Source: UBA3839 sp963627995 (GTDB taxonomy: Bacteria > Bacteroidota > Bacteroidia > Bacteroidales > Bacteroidaceae). Taken from it: DNA of 64,000 bases. Location of the stretch: the NCBI GenBank assembly GCA_963627995.1, contig CAVGCV010000010.1, positions 6,331 to 70,330 on the forward strand, in the 5' to 3' direction. Under the pieces are notes generated by a model that saw only the letters and a list, made by a program, of their open reading frames with translations, was not told the origin of the DNA and did no database searches. Shown piece by piece: positions 34,038-41,952 of the stretch. A program made the position numbers and the translations under genes. How positions within the stretch are numbered: the first letter of the stretch is position 1; each line of letters starts with the position of its first letter.

Positions 34038-34514
34038 ATGGCAGAAACTTTGCAGATTGCGCAGGGGACAAAGGCGCAGAAATACGACTGCTTGTACCCG
34101 CAGGTGGCGGCGGTTGTTGCCGGCGAGGACGACATGACGGCCAACATGGCCAATGTCGCGGCGATGATTCACGAAACGTTCCGTTTCCTGTGGACGGGAT
34201 TCTACCGCGTTGCGGACGACGAGACGCTGGTGCTTGGCCCGTTCCAGGGGCCGCTGGCATGCACGCGCATCCGGAAGGGGCGCGGCGTGTGTGGGGCGGC
34301 GTGGGCGAGCGGAACCGCCCAGGTCGTGGCGGATGTGGATGCTTTCCCGGGGCACATTGCGTGCAGCAGCTTGTCGAAGAGCGAGATTGTCGTTCCTGTT
34401 CGGAATGCCGCCGGGAAGGTCGTGGCGGTGCTCGACATCGACTCCGCCGAACCGGCTGCGTTCGACGAAGTCGATAGGGCCGGATTGGAGCGTATCGTGG
34501 CTTTGCTTCGATAG
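34038..34514 (+). CDS. msrC: Free methionine-(R)-sulfoxide reductase (GAF-type)
   Basis: A 158-residue cytosolic enzyme that reduces free methionine-R-sulfoxide at the expense of thioredoxin. It is a single GAF domain with the three family cysteines at 75, 85 and 109 (GPLACTRI, GRGVCGAAW, GHIACSS). Their spacings of 10 and 24 equal those of the E. coli enzyme (84, 94, 118). The segments LVLGPFQGPLACTRI and DAFPGHIACSS are close to the family signature. It lies after tRNA-Arg and ends at a strong terminator shared with the converging nitroreductase. Confidence 0.93.
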   Translation: MAETLQIAQGTKAQKYDCLYPQVAAVVAGEDDMTANMANVAAMIHETFRFLWTGFYRVADDETLVLGPFQGPLACTRIRKGRGVCGAAWASGTAQVVADVDAFPGHIACSSLSKSEIVVPVRNAAGKVVAVLDIDSAEPAAFDEVDRAGLERIVALLR

Positions 34515-34533
34515 TCCTCCATCCGCCAGAAGG

Positions 34534-34582
34534 AAACCGCCCCATGCACGCCGGTCCCTGTACGGCGTGCATGGGGCGGTTT
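34534..34582. terminator. Bidirectional terminator between convergent msrC and nitroreductase genes
   Basis: A perfect 20-bp stem (34534-34553 with 34563-34582) around a 9-nt loop, with an A-run on one side and a T-run on the other. Confidence 0.9.
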
Positions 34583-34609
34583 TCCGTTAAGCCCTTTCCG
34601 CCCTCCGAA

Positions 34610-35239
34610 TCACTCTGCCGGGAATCCTACGGGGTTGTTAAGCAGGGGCGTCTGCTGCTCGCCGAGGTGGAGCAGTTCCCGAATCTTGCCTGCTTCCATC
34701 GAGCCGCGAGGAACGGTGGCCAGTCCGGCGGCCGCGCAGTAAAGGCTGATGTTCTCGGACACGATGCCCGCGTCGATGGCGACTGTCATCCGCGCGTGCG
34801 TGTCGTCGCGCCCGAACTTCTCCATGTCGCCAACCAGGACGATGCACACTGGCGCCTTGGCCACTGACTCCTGCCGCCCGGCAACGATGGAACGGTGGTC
34901 GCCGTCAGCCTTGTGGATGAGGGCGTTTTTCACGGCGTCGTATTCGTACACGGCTGCCGGCATGAACACGAACAGCCGGATTTCTTTACGGTTCATGGCG
35001 GACGGAGCGGTGCGGTGGTCGTTGTCGCGGCTGACACCGCAAGCCGCCCACAGCAGGTCGGCCACGTCTTGCTGCGAGAGCTGCTTGTCCTGGAACTGGC
35101 GGACAGACTTCCGCTGCGCCAGCGCCTGCATGGTGGGGAGGGTTTGTCGGCCCATGTCGGGAGCGGGTAGCGAGATGTCCTGCGCCGAAACGCAGAGGCT
35201 TGTTGCGAACAGCGCCGCAAGGAGGATGTTTCGTTTCAT
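34610..35239 (-). CDS. Exported nitroreductase-family (SagB/ThcOx-like) protein
   Basis: A 209-residue protein from the ATG at 35239, chosen because it starts a signal peptide (MKRNILLAALFATSLCVSAQ). The frame is open 20 codons further but that part looks non-coding. The FMN nitroreductase fold is visible: LAQRKSVRQFQDKQLSQQDVADLLWAACGVSRDN (Arg/Ser FMN-phosphate contact), PSAMNRKEIRLFVF, then DAGIVSENISLYCAAAGLATV and a C-terminal NNPVGFP. Members with this short, exported form are common in Bacteroidales; the substrate is unknown. It is transcribed toward msrC and ends at their shared terminator. Confidence 0.85.
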   Translation of the reverse strand: MKRNILLAALFATSLCVSAQDISLPAPDMGRQTLPTMQALAQRKSVRQFQDKQLSQQDVADLLWAACGVSRDNDHRTAPSAMNRKEIRLFVFMPAAVYEYDAVKNALIHKADGDHRSIVAGRQESVAKAPVCIVLVGDMEKFGRDDTHARMTVAIDAGIVSENISLYCAAAGLATVPRGSMEAGKIRELLHLGEQQTPLLNNPVGFPAE

Positions 35240-35269
35240 TTGGGATTGATTTTTTGGATTGGGTGTTTG

Positions 35270-35277
35270 CAAATGTA
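35270..35277 (-). promoter_or_regulatory. -7 box of the nitroreductase gene
   Basis: TACATTTG on the minus strand, 31 bp before the chosen start codon, which supports that start. Confidence 0.6.
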
Positions 35278-35466
35278 CGAAAAACGATGGGCTTGCCATG
35301 ATTTTCCTGCGGAAAAAACCATGGATGGACGGAATTCCATGTTTTCCCGGGATTGGGCGGGAAGGCGAGGCTTCGCGTATTTCTCATAGGAGGGAAAACG
35401 CCGCCCTCTTGGTTTGGTTGCAAATGCCTGTGTATCATCATTTTGCGCATACCTTGCCTCCGCGCC

Positions 35467-35576
35467 GAAAAACACTGCGGAGGAAAGTCCCGCGCTCCGC
35501 AGAGAAAATATATTTTGTCTGCGGACGAAAAATATTTTCTCTGCGGACGTTTTTTCGCTCCTCCGCAGTGTTTTTC
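35467..35576. repeat. Copy D of five-box, 22-bp periodic CYGCRG array
   Basis: Boxes start at 35475, 35497, 35519, 35541 and 35563, an exact 22-bp period. Orientations are CTGCGG, CCGCAG, CTGCGG, CTGCGG, CCGCAG. Perfect 17-bp terminal inverted repeats (GAAAAACACTGCGGAGG at 35467-35483; complement at 35560-35576). The reverse complement of this copy aligns spacer by spacer with copy E, so D is inserted in the opposite orientation. Confidence 0.93.
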
Positions 35577-35728
35577 TTTGACGTTCTAAGTCGTTGAACG
35601 ACAGTGTCTTTGAATGTCGCCGCTCGAGGTGCCGACTTCCTCTGGATGTTGCGCCGCAAGGCGTGAAAGCCGGCAGTGTTGGGAATTTCGTAAAAAATGT
35701 TCTTTTATGGCTTTTTCACAAAGTCCGC

Positions 35729-35759
35729 TTTGTCGGTGTTGGGCAAATGCCTAATTTAG
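35729..35759 (+). promoter_or_regulatory. Promoter of manC
   Basis: TTTG at 35729-35732 and TAATTTAG at 35752-35759, 19 bp apart, ending 33 bp before the start codon. Confidence 0.7.
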
Positions 35760-35792
35760 CACTCCGAAAAGAATACCAATCTTTAATCCAAC

Positions 35793-36878
35793 ATGAAGAA
35801 TAACAATAACTATTGTGTTATTTTAGCGGGAGGCATCGGTACTCGTCTCTGGCCGTCGAGCCGCCAGCAAAGGCCCAAGCAATTTCTTGATTTTTTCAAC
35901 AACGGAGAAACGCTCCTGCAGATGACCTACAAGCGTTACCTCCGCTTTATAGACAGGGAGAACATCCTTGTCATCTCCAACCACCAGTATGAGGCCCTTG
36001 TCCGGGAGCAGTTGCCGGCCCTGTCCGACGGTAACCTGCTGCTGGAGCCGATGCGGCGCGACACCGTGCCCAGCGTGGCCTGGGCGGCGGTGGAGATTGC
36101 CCGCCGCAATCCCGAGGCCTGCATGGTGGTCACTCCGGCCGACCAGGTGATAACGAAGGGCGCGGCGTTCGAGGAGGACATCCTCCTGGGCCTCGACTAT
36201 GTGCGCCGCCACGCGCGCCTGCTGACCTTGGGCATCGTGCCCACCCGCCCCGAGACCGCCTATGGCTACATACAGATGGCGGACAAGATGGAGCAGGACA
36301 TCTACCGCGTGCAGTCGTTCACGGAGAAGCCCGAGCAGGAGTTCGCGCGGCTGTTTGTCGAGAACAAGGAGTTTCTGTGGAACACGGGGCTGTTCATCTG
36401 GGGCGTCCAGACGTTCGTCTCGACCATGCGCGAGCAGTTCGACCTGTTCGAGACCATGATGGAGGACGCGGAGACGTGCCTGGAGCGGGGAACGGCCATC
36501 GGGAAGCTGGTGGAGAACGCCTTTGCCGTGTGCCCCAATGTGTCGCTGGAGCAGGGCGTGCTGGAGAAGATGGACAATGTGGACGTGATGCTCTGCCATT
36601 TCGGGTGGTCGGACATCGGCACGTGGGACGCCCTTTACGACGTCCTCCCCAAGACGTCGGGCAACAACGTGGTCATGTCGTCCCGGGCCATGCTCTACGA
36701 CTGCAAGGACTGCATCGTCAAGCTGCCGTCGGGGAAAATCGCCGTTGTGCAGGGACTGGAGGACTACGTGGTGGCCGACGAGGGGAACATCCTCGTGATT
36801 TGCCGCAAGGACGACCAGGGCGCAATCCGCAAATTCGTGAACGACGTGCAGCTCACCGCCGGCGACGAGTTCGTCTGA
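35793..36878 (+). CDS. manC: Mannose-1-phosphate guanylyltransferase
   Basis: A 361-residue cytoplasmic nucleotidyltransferase making GDP-mannose for cell-surface glycans and GDP-fucose. The GTP-binding signature VILAGGIGTRLWPSSRQQRPKQF lies at about 9-31, with the later motifs FTEKPEQEFA (FVEKP-like, the mannose-1-phosphate binding element) and LCHFGWSDIGTWDALY. It is a single-domain form without the C-terminal isomerase domain of the longer ManC proteins, as usual in Bacteroidales. It is monocistronic, with its own promoter and a downstream hairpin. Confidence 0.94.
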   Translation: MKNNNNYCVILAGGIGTRLWPSSRQQRPKQFLDFFNNGETLLQMTYKRYLRFIDRENILVISNHQYEALVREQLPALSDGNLLLEPMRRDTVPSVAWAAVEIARRNPEACMVVTPADQVITKGAAFEEDILLGLDYVRRHARLLTLGIVPTRPETAYGYIQMADKMEQDIYRVQSFTEKPEQEFARLFVENKEFLWNTGLFIWGVQTFVSTMREQFDLFETMMEDAETCLERGTAIGKLVENAFAVCPNVSLEQGVLEKMDNVDVMLCHFGWSDIGTWDALYDVLPKTSGNNVVMSSRAMLYDCKDCIVKLPSGKIAVVQGLEDYVVADEGNILVICRKDDQGAIRKFVNDVQLTAGDEFV

Positions 36879-36911
36879 TTCAGGGGGAGCGCGGTTCTTG
36901 ACGTGACAAAA

Positions 36912-36955
36912 CGCAGCAGGGGGATTCGCCATTGCCGGCGAATCCCCCTGCTGCG
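36912..36955 (-). terminator. Hairpin between convergent manC and the DUF4369 lipoprotein
   Basis: A 19-bp perfect stem (36912-36930 with 36937-36955) and a 6-nt loop. A T-run follows only on the minus strand, so it best fits the end of the minus-strand gene. Confidence 0.75.
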
Positions 36956-36967
36956 CGATGGCGCCGC

Positions 36968-38116
36968 TTACAGTAGCTTCTGGATTTCAGTCTCCAGGTT
37001 CTGCACTGCGTCGCTGCGCTTCACGATTTCGTTCTCCCTGTTGATGAGGAAGAACGTCGGCAGTGCCTGGACGCCATAGGTCTTGGTGGCCGTTCCGTTC
37101 GTCTCGTGTACGCAAATCCATGGCAGGTTCTCGACGGAGAACTGCCAGAAGTGGATGTCGTCGTCCAGGGACACTTGGTAAATCTCCAGCCCGCGCTCGT
37201 GGTACTTGTCGTACAGCTCGCGCATCATGCGCGTGCGGACGGCCGAGTCCTTTCCGCCGTACATCGTGAAGTCGAGCAGCACGACTTTCCCCTTCAGCCC
37301 CGACAGCGTGTGCAGCTTGCTGTGGATGTCGGGCAGTTCCATGTCGATGATTCCTGTTTCCGTGATTTTCGACTCGTCGATGTCGATGGCCCGCTGTTGC
37401 CGCGGGGCCGTGTTCTCCATTCCTCGGATGGCTGCCTGGCAGATGCGCTCGGTGCGGGGAGCGTCGTGGTACAGTCCGTCCCAGGCCGTGGCGATGGTGG
37501 CGTAGCACTTCACGTCCTCGCGGCTGTTCATGGGGTCGAATAGCAGGTGGGTGCCGAACAGGTCGGTAATCGACTGGCAAACGGCGTAGTAGGCGTATGC
37601 TTCTTGCGGTGCTTTGAAGATGTAGTCGTTCCGCATCTTCTCCTTGTAGCTTCTGACGAGGCTGTCGATTTCGTCCGCCTTGTCGCCGGGCAGCATCTCC
37701 TCGTTGCGCTCAATCGCCACCACCTTTCGCTGCAATTCCTGCTGGAGCGTGTGGATTTCCTTAATCTTTAAGGCACTTTCCGAGCCTTCCACTTCGTAGT
37801 CGCTCATCATCGTCGGGTAGGACGCGCGCAGTGTGACCGTCTCTGTCGAGTCGATGGAGAAATAAATGTGTTTCCTCCCGACGCGAAGCATGTAGAACTC
37901 GGGCGTCTCACTGCGGTTCCTCCGAAACTCGAATTTTCCGTCTTCTTTCAGCCTTACGGAGTCGATGGCTTCGAACACGTTGTCCAGATTCATCACCTCC
38001 ATATACAGCGTACTGTCCTTCGCTCCCCCGATAGAACCCTGCACGCAGAACTGCGGCTGCCTGTCGCAGGCGGCAAGCGTGAGGATGGCAGAAATGCCCA
38101 ACAAAAATTTCTTCAT
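36968..38116 (-). CDS. DUF4369/thioredoxin-fold lipoprotein lacking the CxxC motif
   Basis: A 382-residue lipoprotein; lipobox LTLAAC with Cys17. Residues about 22-115 match the DUF4369 beta domain found before TlpA-like domains (FCVQGSIGGAKDSTLYMEVM..VRLKEDGKFEFRR). A helical linker (about 125-230) follows, and residues about 245-382 are a TlpA/AhpC-type thioredoxin fold (LKGKVVLLDFTMYGG.., the cis-Pro motif ALPTFFLI at about 352-359). The position of the usual WCxxC is occupied by MYGGK (285-289) and no cysteine remains there, so dithiol redox activity is unlikely. It has its own minus-strand -7 box. Role unknown; perhaps a binding or stress protein. Confidence 0.82.
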   Translation of the reverse strand: MKKFLLGISAILTLAACDRQPQFCVQGSIGGAKDSTLYMEVMNLDNVFEAIDSVRLKEDGKFEFRRNRSETPEFYMLRVGRKHIYFSIDSTETVTLRASYPTMMSDYEVEGSESALKIKEIHTLQQELQRKVVAIERNEEMLPGDKADEIDSLVRSYKEKMRNDYIFKAPQEAYAYYAVCQSITDLFGTHLLFDPMNSREDVKCYATIATAWDGLYHDAPRTERICQAAIRGMENTAPRQQRAIDIDESKITETGIIDMELPDIHSKLHTLSGLKGKVVLLDFTMYGGKDSAVRTRMMRELYDKYHERGLEIYQVSLDDDIHFWQFSVENLPWICVHETNGTATKTYGVQALPTFFLINRENEIVKRSDAVQNLETEIQKLL

Positions 38117-38140
38117 TTTTCTTGTTTTTCAGAATGGTTG

Positions 38141-38148
38141 CAAATTTA
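38141..38148 (-). promoter_or_regulatory. -7 box of the DUF4369 lipoprotein gene
   Basis: TAAATTTG on the minus strand, 25 bp before the start codon. Confidence 0.6.
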
Positions 38149-38209
38149 GCGTTTTTCCCAAGCACAGCCGTTGTTGAGGCTGCCCTTTTGCAAAAAAGAC
38201 AGCGGAACG

Positions 38210-38240
38210 TTGCGCAAGCGGCGGAAAAGTCGTAATTTTG
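38210..38240 (+). promoter_or_regulatory. Promoter of trigger factor
   Basis: TTG at 38210-38212 and TAATTTTG at 38233-38240, 20 bp apart. It lies 90 bp upstream of the tig start codon, so the leader is long. Confidence 0.7.
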
Positions 38241-38330
38241 CATCTCGTTTGTGTTCCGCTCTTTCGCAGCGGGTTACGGCGGTGCGGTTTGAAACAATGT
38301 CGAAATAAAACTATTACAGACAATAACAAG

Positions 38331-39680
38331 ATGAATATCTCATTGCAGAAGGCCGACGCGCTCAATGGCACGATGACTGTCGTGGTTGAGCCGGCTGATT
38401 ACGAAGAGAAGGTGGCAAAAGCCATCAAGGATTATAGCAAGAAAGTGAACATGCCGGGCTTCCGTCCGGGAAAAGTTCCCGCTATGCTGGTGAAGAAGCA
38501 GTATGGAGCGTCGATTCTGGCGGAGGAAGTGAACAAGATTCTTCAGGATGGGCTTTACAACTATGTCCGCGACAAAAAGGTGAACATGCTGGGCGAGCCG
38601 CTTTCCACGGAGGAAAACAGCAAGGTGGAGCTGGTTGATGGCGGGACGTTCACTTTTACGTTCGACCTCGCCTTTGCGCCGGAGTTCAAGGTGGCGCTGT
38701 CGGACAAGGACAACGTGCCTTACTACGACGTGACGGTCAGCGCCGAGATGGTGGACAATCAGGTGCAGATGTACCGCCAGCGTGGCGGACGCTATGACAA
38801 GGTGGACTCTTACGAGGAGAACGACATGGTCAAGGGCGTCGTCACGGAGCTTGACGAGGCTGGCAGCGCGAAAGAGGGCGGCATCGAGGCCAAGGACGTT
38901 GTGATGCTTCCCAAGTATTTCAGGAACGACGCCCAGAAGGCCCTGTTTGCTGGCGCAAAGCCGAACGACGTGGTGAGGTTCAACCCGTCGGTGGCCTACG
39001 ATGGCAGCGAGACGGAGCTTGCCAGTCTGCTGAAGATCGGAAAGGAAAGCGTGGCCGACCACAAGGGAGACTTCAATTTCCAAATCACGGAGATTACGCG
39101 CTACGTTCCGGGCGACTTGAACCAGGAGCTGTTCGACAACGTGTTCCCGAAGGGCACGGTGACGACCGCCGAGGGCTTTGCCGCCAAGATTAAGGAAGAG
39201 ATTGAACGGCAGTTCAGAAAAGACAGCGACTACAAGTTCTTGACCGACCTGCGTAAGTACATCACGGCAAAGGTCGGAAAGCTGGAGTTCCCGGAAGAGA
39301 AACTGAAGCGCATCATGCTGAACAATGCGAACAACGACGCGAAGAAAGTGGACGAGAACTATGAGAAGAGCCTCGAGGAGCTGAAGTGGCACCTGATTAA
39401 GGAGCAGCTGGTGGAGCAGACCGGTGTGAAAGTTGACGACAAGGACGTGGTGGAGATGGCCAAGGAGGTGACGCGCATGCAGTTCGCCCAATACGGGATG
39501 CTCAACGTTCCCGATGAATACATCGACAATTCGGTGAAGGAGATGATGAAGAAGCGCGAGACGGTGGACAACCTTGTCAACCGCAGCATCGAGGTGAAAC
39601 TGGGCAGTGCGCTGAAAGAAAAGGTGACGCTTGACCATAAGCAGGTGACGGCGGAGGAGTTCAACAAGATGTTCGAGTAA
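38331..39680 (+). CDS. tig: Trigger factor, ribosome-associated chaperone
   Basis: 449 residues from the ATG at 38331 (MNISLQKADALNGTMTVVVE); an upstream in-frame extension to 38238 covers the promoter and is rejected. The N-terminal ribosome-binding domain carries the signature variant MPGFRPGKVPAMLVKKQYG at about 48-66. The PPIase-like middle domain (about 150-245) is diverged, as in other Bacteroidota, and the C-terminal chaperone arms are helical (about 250-449). It binds nascent chains at the ribosome exit. The following genes are clpP and clpX, the usual order. Confidence 0.93.
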   Translation: MNISLQKADALNGTMTVVVEPADYEEKVAKAIKDYSKKVNMPGFRPGKVPAMLVKKQYGASILAEEVNKILQDGLYNYVRDKKVNMLGEPLSTEENSKVELVDGGTFTFTFDLAFAPEFKVALSDKDNVPYYDVTVSAEMVDNQVQMYRQRGGRYDKVDSYEENDMVKGVVTELDEAGSAKEGGIEAKDVVMLPKYFRNDAQKALFAGAKPNDVVRFNPSVAYDGSETELASLLKIGKESVADHKGDFNFQITEITRYVPGDLNQELFDNVFPKGTVTTAEGFAAKIKEEIERQFRKDSDYKFLTDLRKYITAKVGKLEFPEEKLKRIMLNNANNDAKKVDENYEKSLEELKWHLIKEQLVEQTGVKVDDKDVVEMAKEVTRMQFAQYGMLNVPDEYIDNSVKEMMKKRETVDNLVNRSIEVKLGSALKEKVTLDHKQVTAEEFNKMFE

Positions 39681-39721
39681 GCCGGAACTCCACGTGCGGC
39701 CTCGGCTGCTGAGGAAAATGA

Positions 39722-39757
39722 AAAAATCGCAGGTAGGGCGTCTTACTTGCGATTTTT
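39722..39757 (+). terminator. Terminator after tig
   Basis: Arms AAAAATCGCAGGTA (39722-39735) and TACTTGCGATTTTT (39744-39757) pair over 14 bp with one G-U. It separates tig from the clpP promoter. Confidence 0.75.
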
Positions 39758-39760
39758 CGT

Positions 39761-39768
39761 TATCTTTG
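39761..39768 (+). promoter_or_regulatory. -7 box of clpP-clpX
   Basis: TATCTTTG directly after the tig terminator, 84 bp before the clpP start codon. The -33 element is unclear. Confidence 0.6.
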
Positions 39769-39852
39769 CACGAAATTCTGCCTTCTTGGCGAGGTGGCGC
39801 ATGGCGGTTGCCGCGTGTTCGGAGGCTTCTTTGTGTATAAACAGGATACAAG

Positions 39853-40521
39853 ATGATTAACGATTTCAAAAAGTATGCGACAGGCCATCTGGGCATCAAC
39901 AGCATGGTTCTCGACGATGTGGTGAAGTCGCAGGCCGGATACTTGAACCCATACATTCTTGAGGAGAGGCAGTTGAACGTGACCCAGTTGGATGTGTTTT
40001 CTCGTTTGATGATGGACCGCATCATCTTTTTGGGAACGGAAGTGAACGATTATACGGCGAACGTGCTGCAGGCGCAGATGCTCTACCTCGACTCGGTGGA
40101 CAGCGGGAAGGACATCAGCATTTACATCAATTCCCCCGGAGGCAGTGTGAGCGCAGGGCTTGGCATCTACGACACCATGCAGTTCATCAACTCCGACGTG
40201 CAGACCATCTGCACGGGGATGGCTGCGTCAATGGCAGCCGTGCTGCTGGTGGCCGGGCAGAAAGGCAAACGCTCGGCCCTGCCCCATAGCCGCGTGATGA
40301 TTCACCAGCCGATGGGTGGCGCCCAGGGGCAGGCCAGCGACATTGAAATCACGGCGCGGGAAATCCAGAAGCTGAAGAAAGAGCTCTATACCATCATAGC
40401 CGACCATTCGGGGCAGCCTTTCGACAAGGTGTGGGCGGACTCGGACCGCGACTATTGGATGACGGCTGATGAGGCCAAGGAGTATGGCATGATAGACGAT
40501 GTCCTTGCGAGAAAAAAATAA
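39853..40521 (+). CDS. clpP: ATP-dependent Clp protease proteolytic subunit
   Basis: A 222-residue serine protease subunit forming the double-heptamer chamber. The catalytic Ser126 lies in GMAASMAAVLL and His151 in HSRVMIHQPMGG; the catalytic Asp is expected shortly after, in the ADSDRDYWMTADEAKEYG region. It degrades proteins unfolded by ClpX, which is encoded 9 bp downstream in the same transcript. Confidence 0.97.
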   Translation: MINDFKKYATGHLGINSMVLDDVVKSQAGYLNPYILEERQLNVTQLDVFSRLMMDRIIFLGTEVNDYTANVLQAQMLYLDSVDSGKDISIYINSPGGSVSAGLGIYDTMQFINSDVQTICTGMAASMAAVLLVAGQKGKRSALPHSRVMIHQPMGGAQGQASDIEITAREIQKLKKELYTIIADHSGQPFDKVWADSDRDYWMTADEAKEYGMIDDVLARKK

Positions 40522-40530
40522 GGAGAGAGC

Positions 40531-41763
40531 ATGGCGAAAGAACAAAGGTGCGTACTCTGTGGCAGGAGCAGTCGGGAAGTGGACTTGCTGATCAATGGCT
40601 CTGAGGGGTGTGTGTGCGGAGAATGCGTGGAGGATGCCCATCGGATTGTCTTGGAGAACAGCAAGTCGAAAGCGCCGGCCCTGCGGCTGACGAAACTGCC
40701 GAAGCCGACGGAAATCAAGGCTTATTTGGACCAGTACGTAATAGGGCAGGACGATGCGAAGAAAGCCCTTTCCGTGGCGGTCTACAACCATTATAAACGT
40801 TTGCGCGAAGGCGACCATTCGGCGGATGACGAAGTGGAGCTGGAGAAGTCGAACATCATCATGGTGGGGAGTACGGGAACGGGCAAGACACTGCTGGCCA
40901 AGACGATAGCGCGGCTGCTGGTTGTTCCTTTCACGATTGTCGATGCGACGGTCCTGACGGAGGCCGGCTATGTGGGGGAAGATGTGGAGAGCTTGCTCTC
41001 GCGGCTGCTTCAGGAATGCGACTACGACCCGAAGCGGGCGGAGCAGGGCATTGTCTTTATTGACGAAATCGACAAAATTGCACGCAAGGGCGACAACCCG
41101 TCGATTACGCGCGACGTGAGCGGCGAGGGCGTGCAGCAGGGGTTGCTGAAGCTTCTGGAGGGTTCGGTCGTCAATGTCCCTCCCTATGGCGGGCGGAAGC
41201 ATCCCGAGCAGAAGTTCATCCAAGTAGATACGAAGAATATTCTTTTCATTTGCGGCGGCGCGTTCGATGGGATAGAAAAGCGTATCGCGCAACGGTTGAA
41301 CACCCACGTCGTGGGCTTTGATGCAGTGCAGAACGTGACCAAAATCGACAAGTCGAACCTGATGCAGTACATCGCGCCGATGGACTTGAAGGCGTTCGGT
41401 CTGATTCCTGAAATCATAGGGCGTATGCCGATTTTGACCCACCTTGAGCCCCTTGACCGCACTGCGCTGCGGTCGATTCTGACCGAGCCGAAGAACTCGA
41501 TAGTCAAGCAGTATGTACGGCTGTTCGACTTGGATGGTGTGAAGCTGACGTTTGAGGACGCGGCTTTGGACTATGTGGTGGATAAGGCTGTCGAATACCA
41601 TTTGGGCGCCAGGGGCTTGCGCTCTATTGTCGAGTCCATCATGATGGATCCGATGTTTGAAATACCTGCGCGGAACGTGGCGGAATTTAAGGTGACGCTT
41701 GACTTTGCAAAGAAACAGATAGAAAAGACAAATATGGCTGTGCTGCAAGAGCGGCAGGGGTAG
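40531..41763 (+). CDS. clpX: ATP-dependent Clp protease ATP-binding subunit ClpX
   Basis: A 410-residue AAA+ unfoldase. The N-terminal zinc-binding domain keeps four cysteines (CVLC at about 6-9 and CGEC at about 30-33). Walker A is GSTGTGKT, Walker B is IVFIDEIDK, and the GYVGEDVE pore-region motif and the sensor segment GRMPILTHLEPL are present. The expected IGF-type ClpP docking loop is not obvious in its usual form (the region reads IVKQYVRLF nearby), though alignment would be needed to be sure. Transcribed with clpP. Confidence 0.97.
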   Translation: MAKEQRCVLCGRSSREVDLLINGSEGCVCGECVEDAHRIVLENSKSKAPALRLTKLPKPTEIKAYLDQYVIGQDDAKKALSVAVYNHYKRLREGDHSADDEVELEKSNIIMVGSTGTGKTLLAKTIARLLVVPFTIVDATVLTEAGYVGEDVESLLSRLLQECDYDPKRAEQGIVFIDEIDKIARKGDNPSITRDVSGEGVQQGLLKLLEGSVVNVPPYGGRKHPEQKFIQVDTKNILFICGGAFDGIEKRIAQRLNTHVVGFDAVQNVTKIDKSNLMQYIAPMDLKAFGLIPEIIGRMPILTHLEPLDRTALRSILTEPKNSIVKQYVRLFDLDGVKLTFEDAALDYVVDKAVEYHLGARGLRSIVESIMMDPMFEIPARNVAEFKVTLDFAKKQIEKTNMAVLQERQG

Positions 41764-41896
41764 TTTCCTTTGGGCGTAGATGCGGGCGGCGGGGTCTTGA
41801 TGCCTTTTTGTACGGCAAAGAATCGAAGCTCGAGAATCTTATATTGCCAACATTGATAAATAGATTGTTCTCTTTATTCATTTTTTCTTGGATTTA

Positions 41897-41928
41897 TTTG
41901 CAAGTTTCACTTTGGACAAATAACTTTG
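41897..41928 (+). promoter_or_regulatory. Promoter of recQ
   Basis: TTTG at 41897-41900 and TAACTTTG at 41921-41928, 20 bp apart, a near-consensus match. The preceding 130 bases after clpX hold nothing else that I can identify. Confidence 0.8.
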
Positions 41929-41952
41929 TTTCCCATAGGTGGCTCGTAGGCC

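Larger units (their letters stand above)
35240..35792. other. Divergent intergenic region between nitroreductase and manC
   Basis: 553 bases without a gene. It holds the nitroreductase -7 box (35270-35277), periodic array copy D (35467-35576) and the manC promoter (35729-35759). A single stray CTGCGG box flanked by T and A runs lies at 35307-35312. Confidence 0.75.

Noticed and set aside
35438..35659. Open frames across the periodic arrays that translate to similar peptides in several copies (for example segments like RRENIFRPQTK)
   Set aside because: The peptide likeness follows from the shared DNA repeat. Frames differ between copies, have no proper start sites and are broken by the variable orientation of the boxes.
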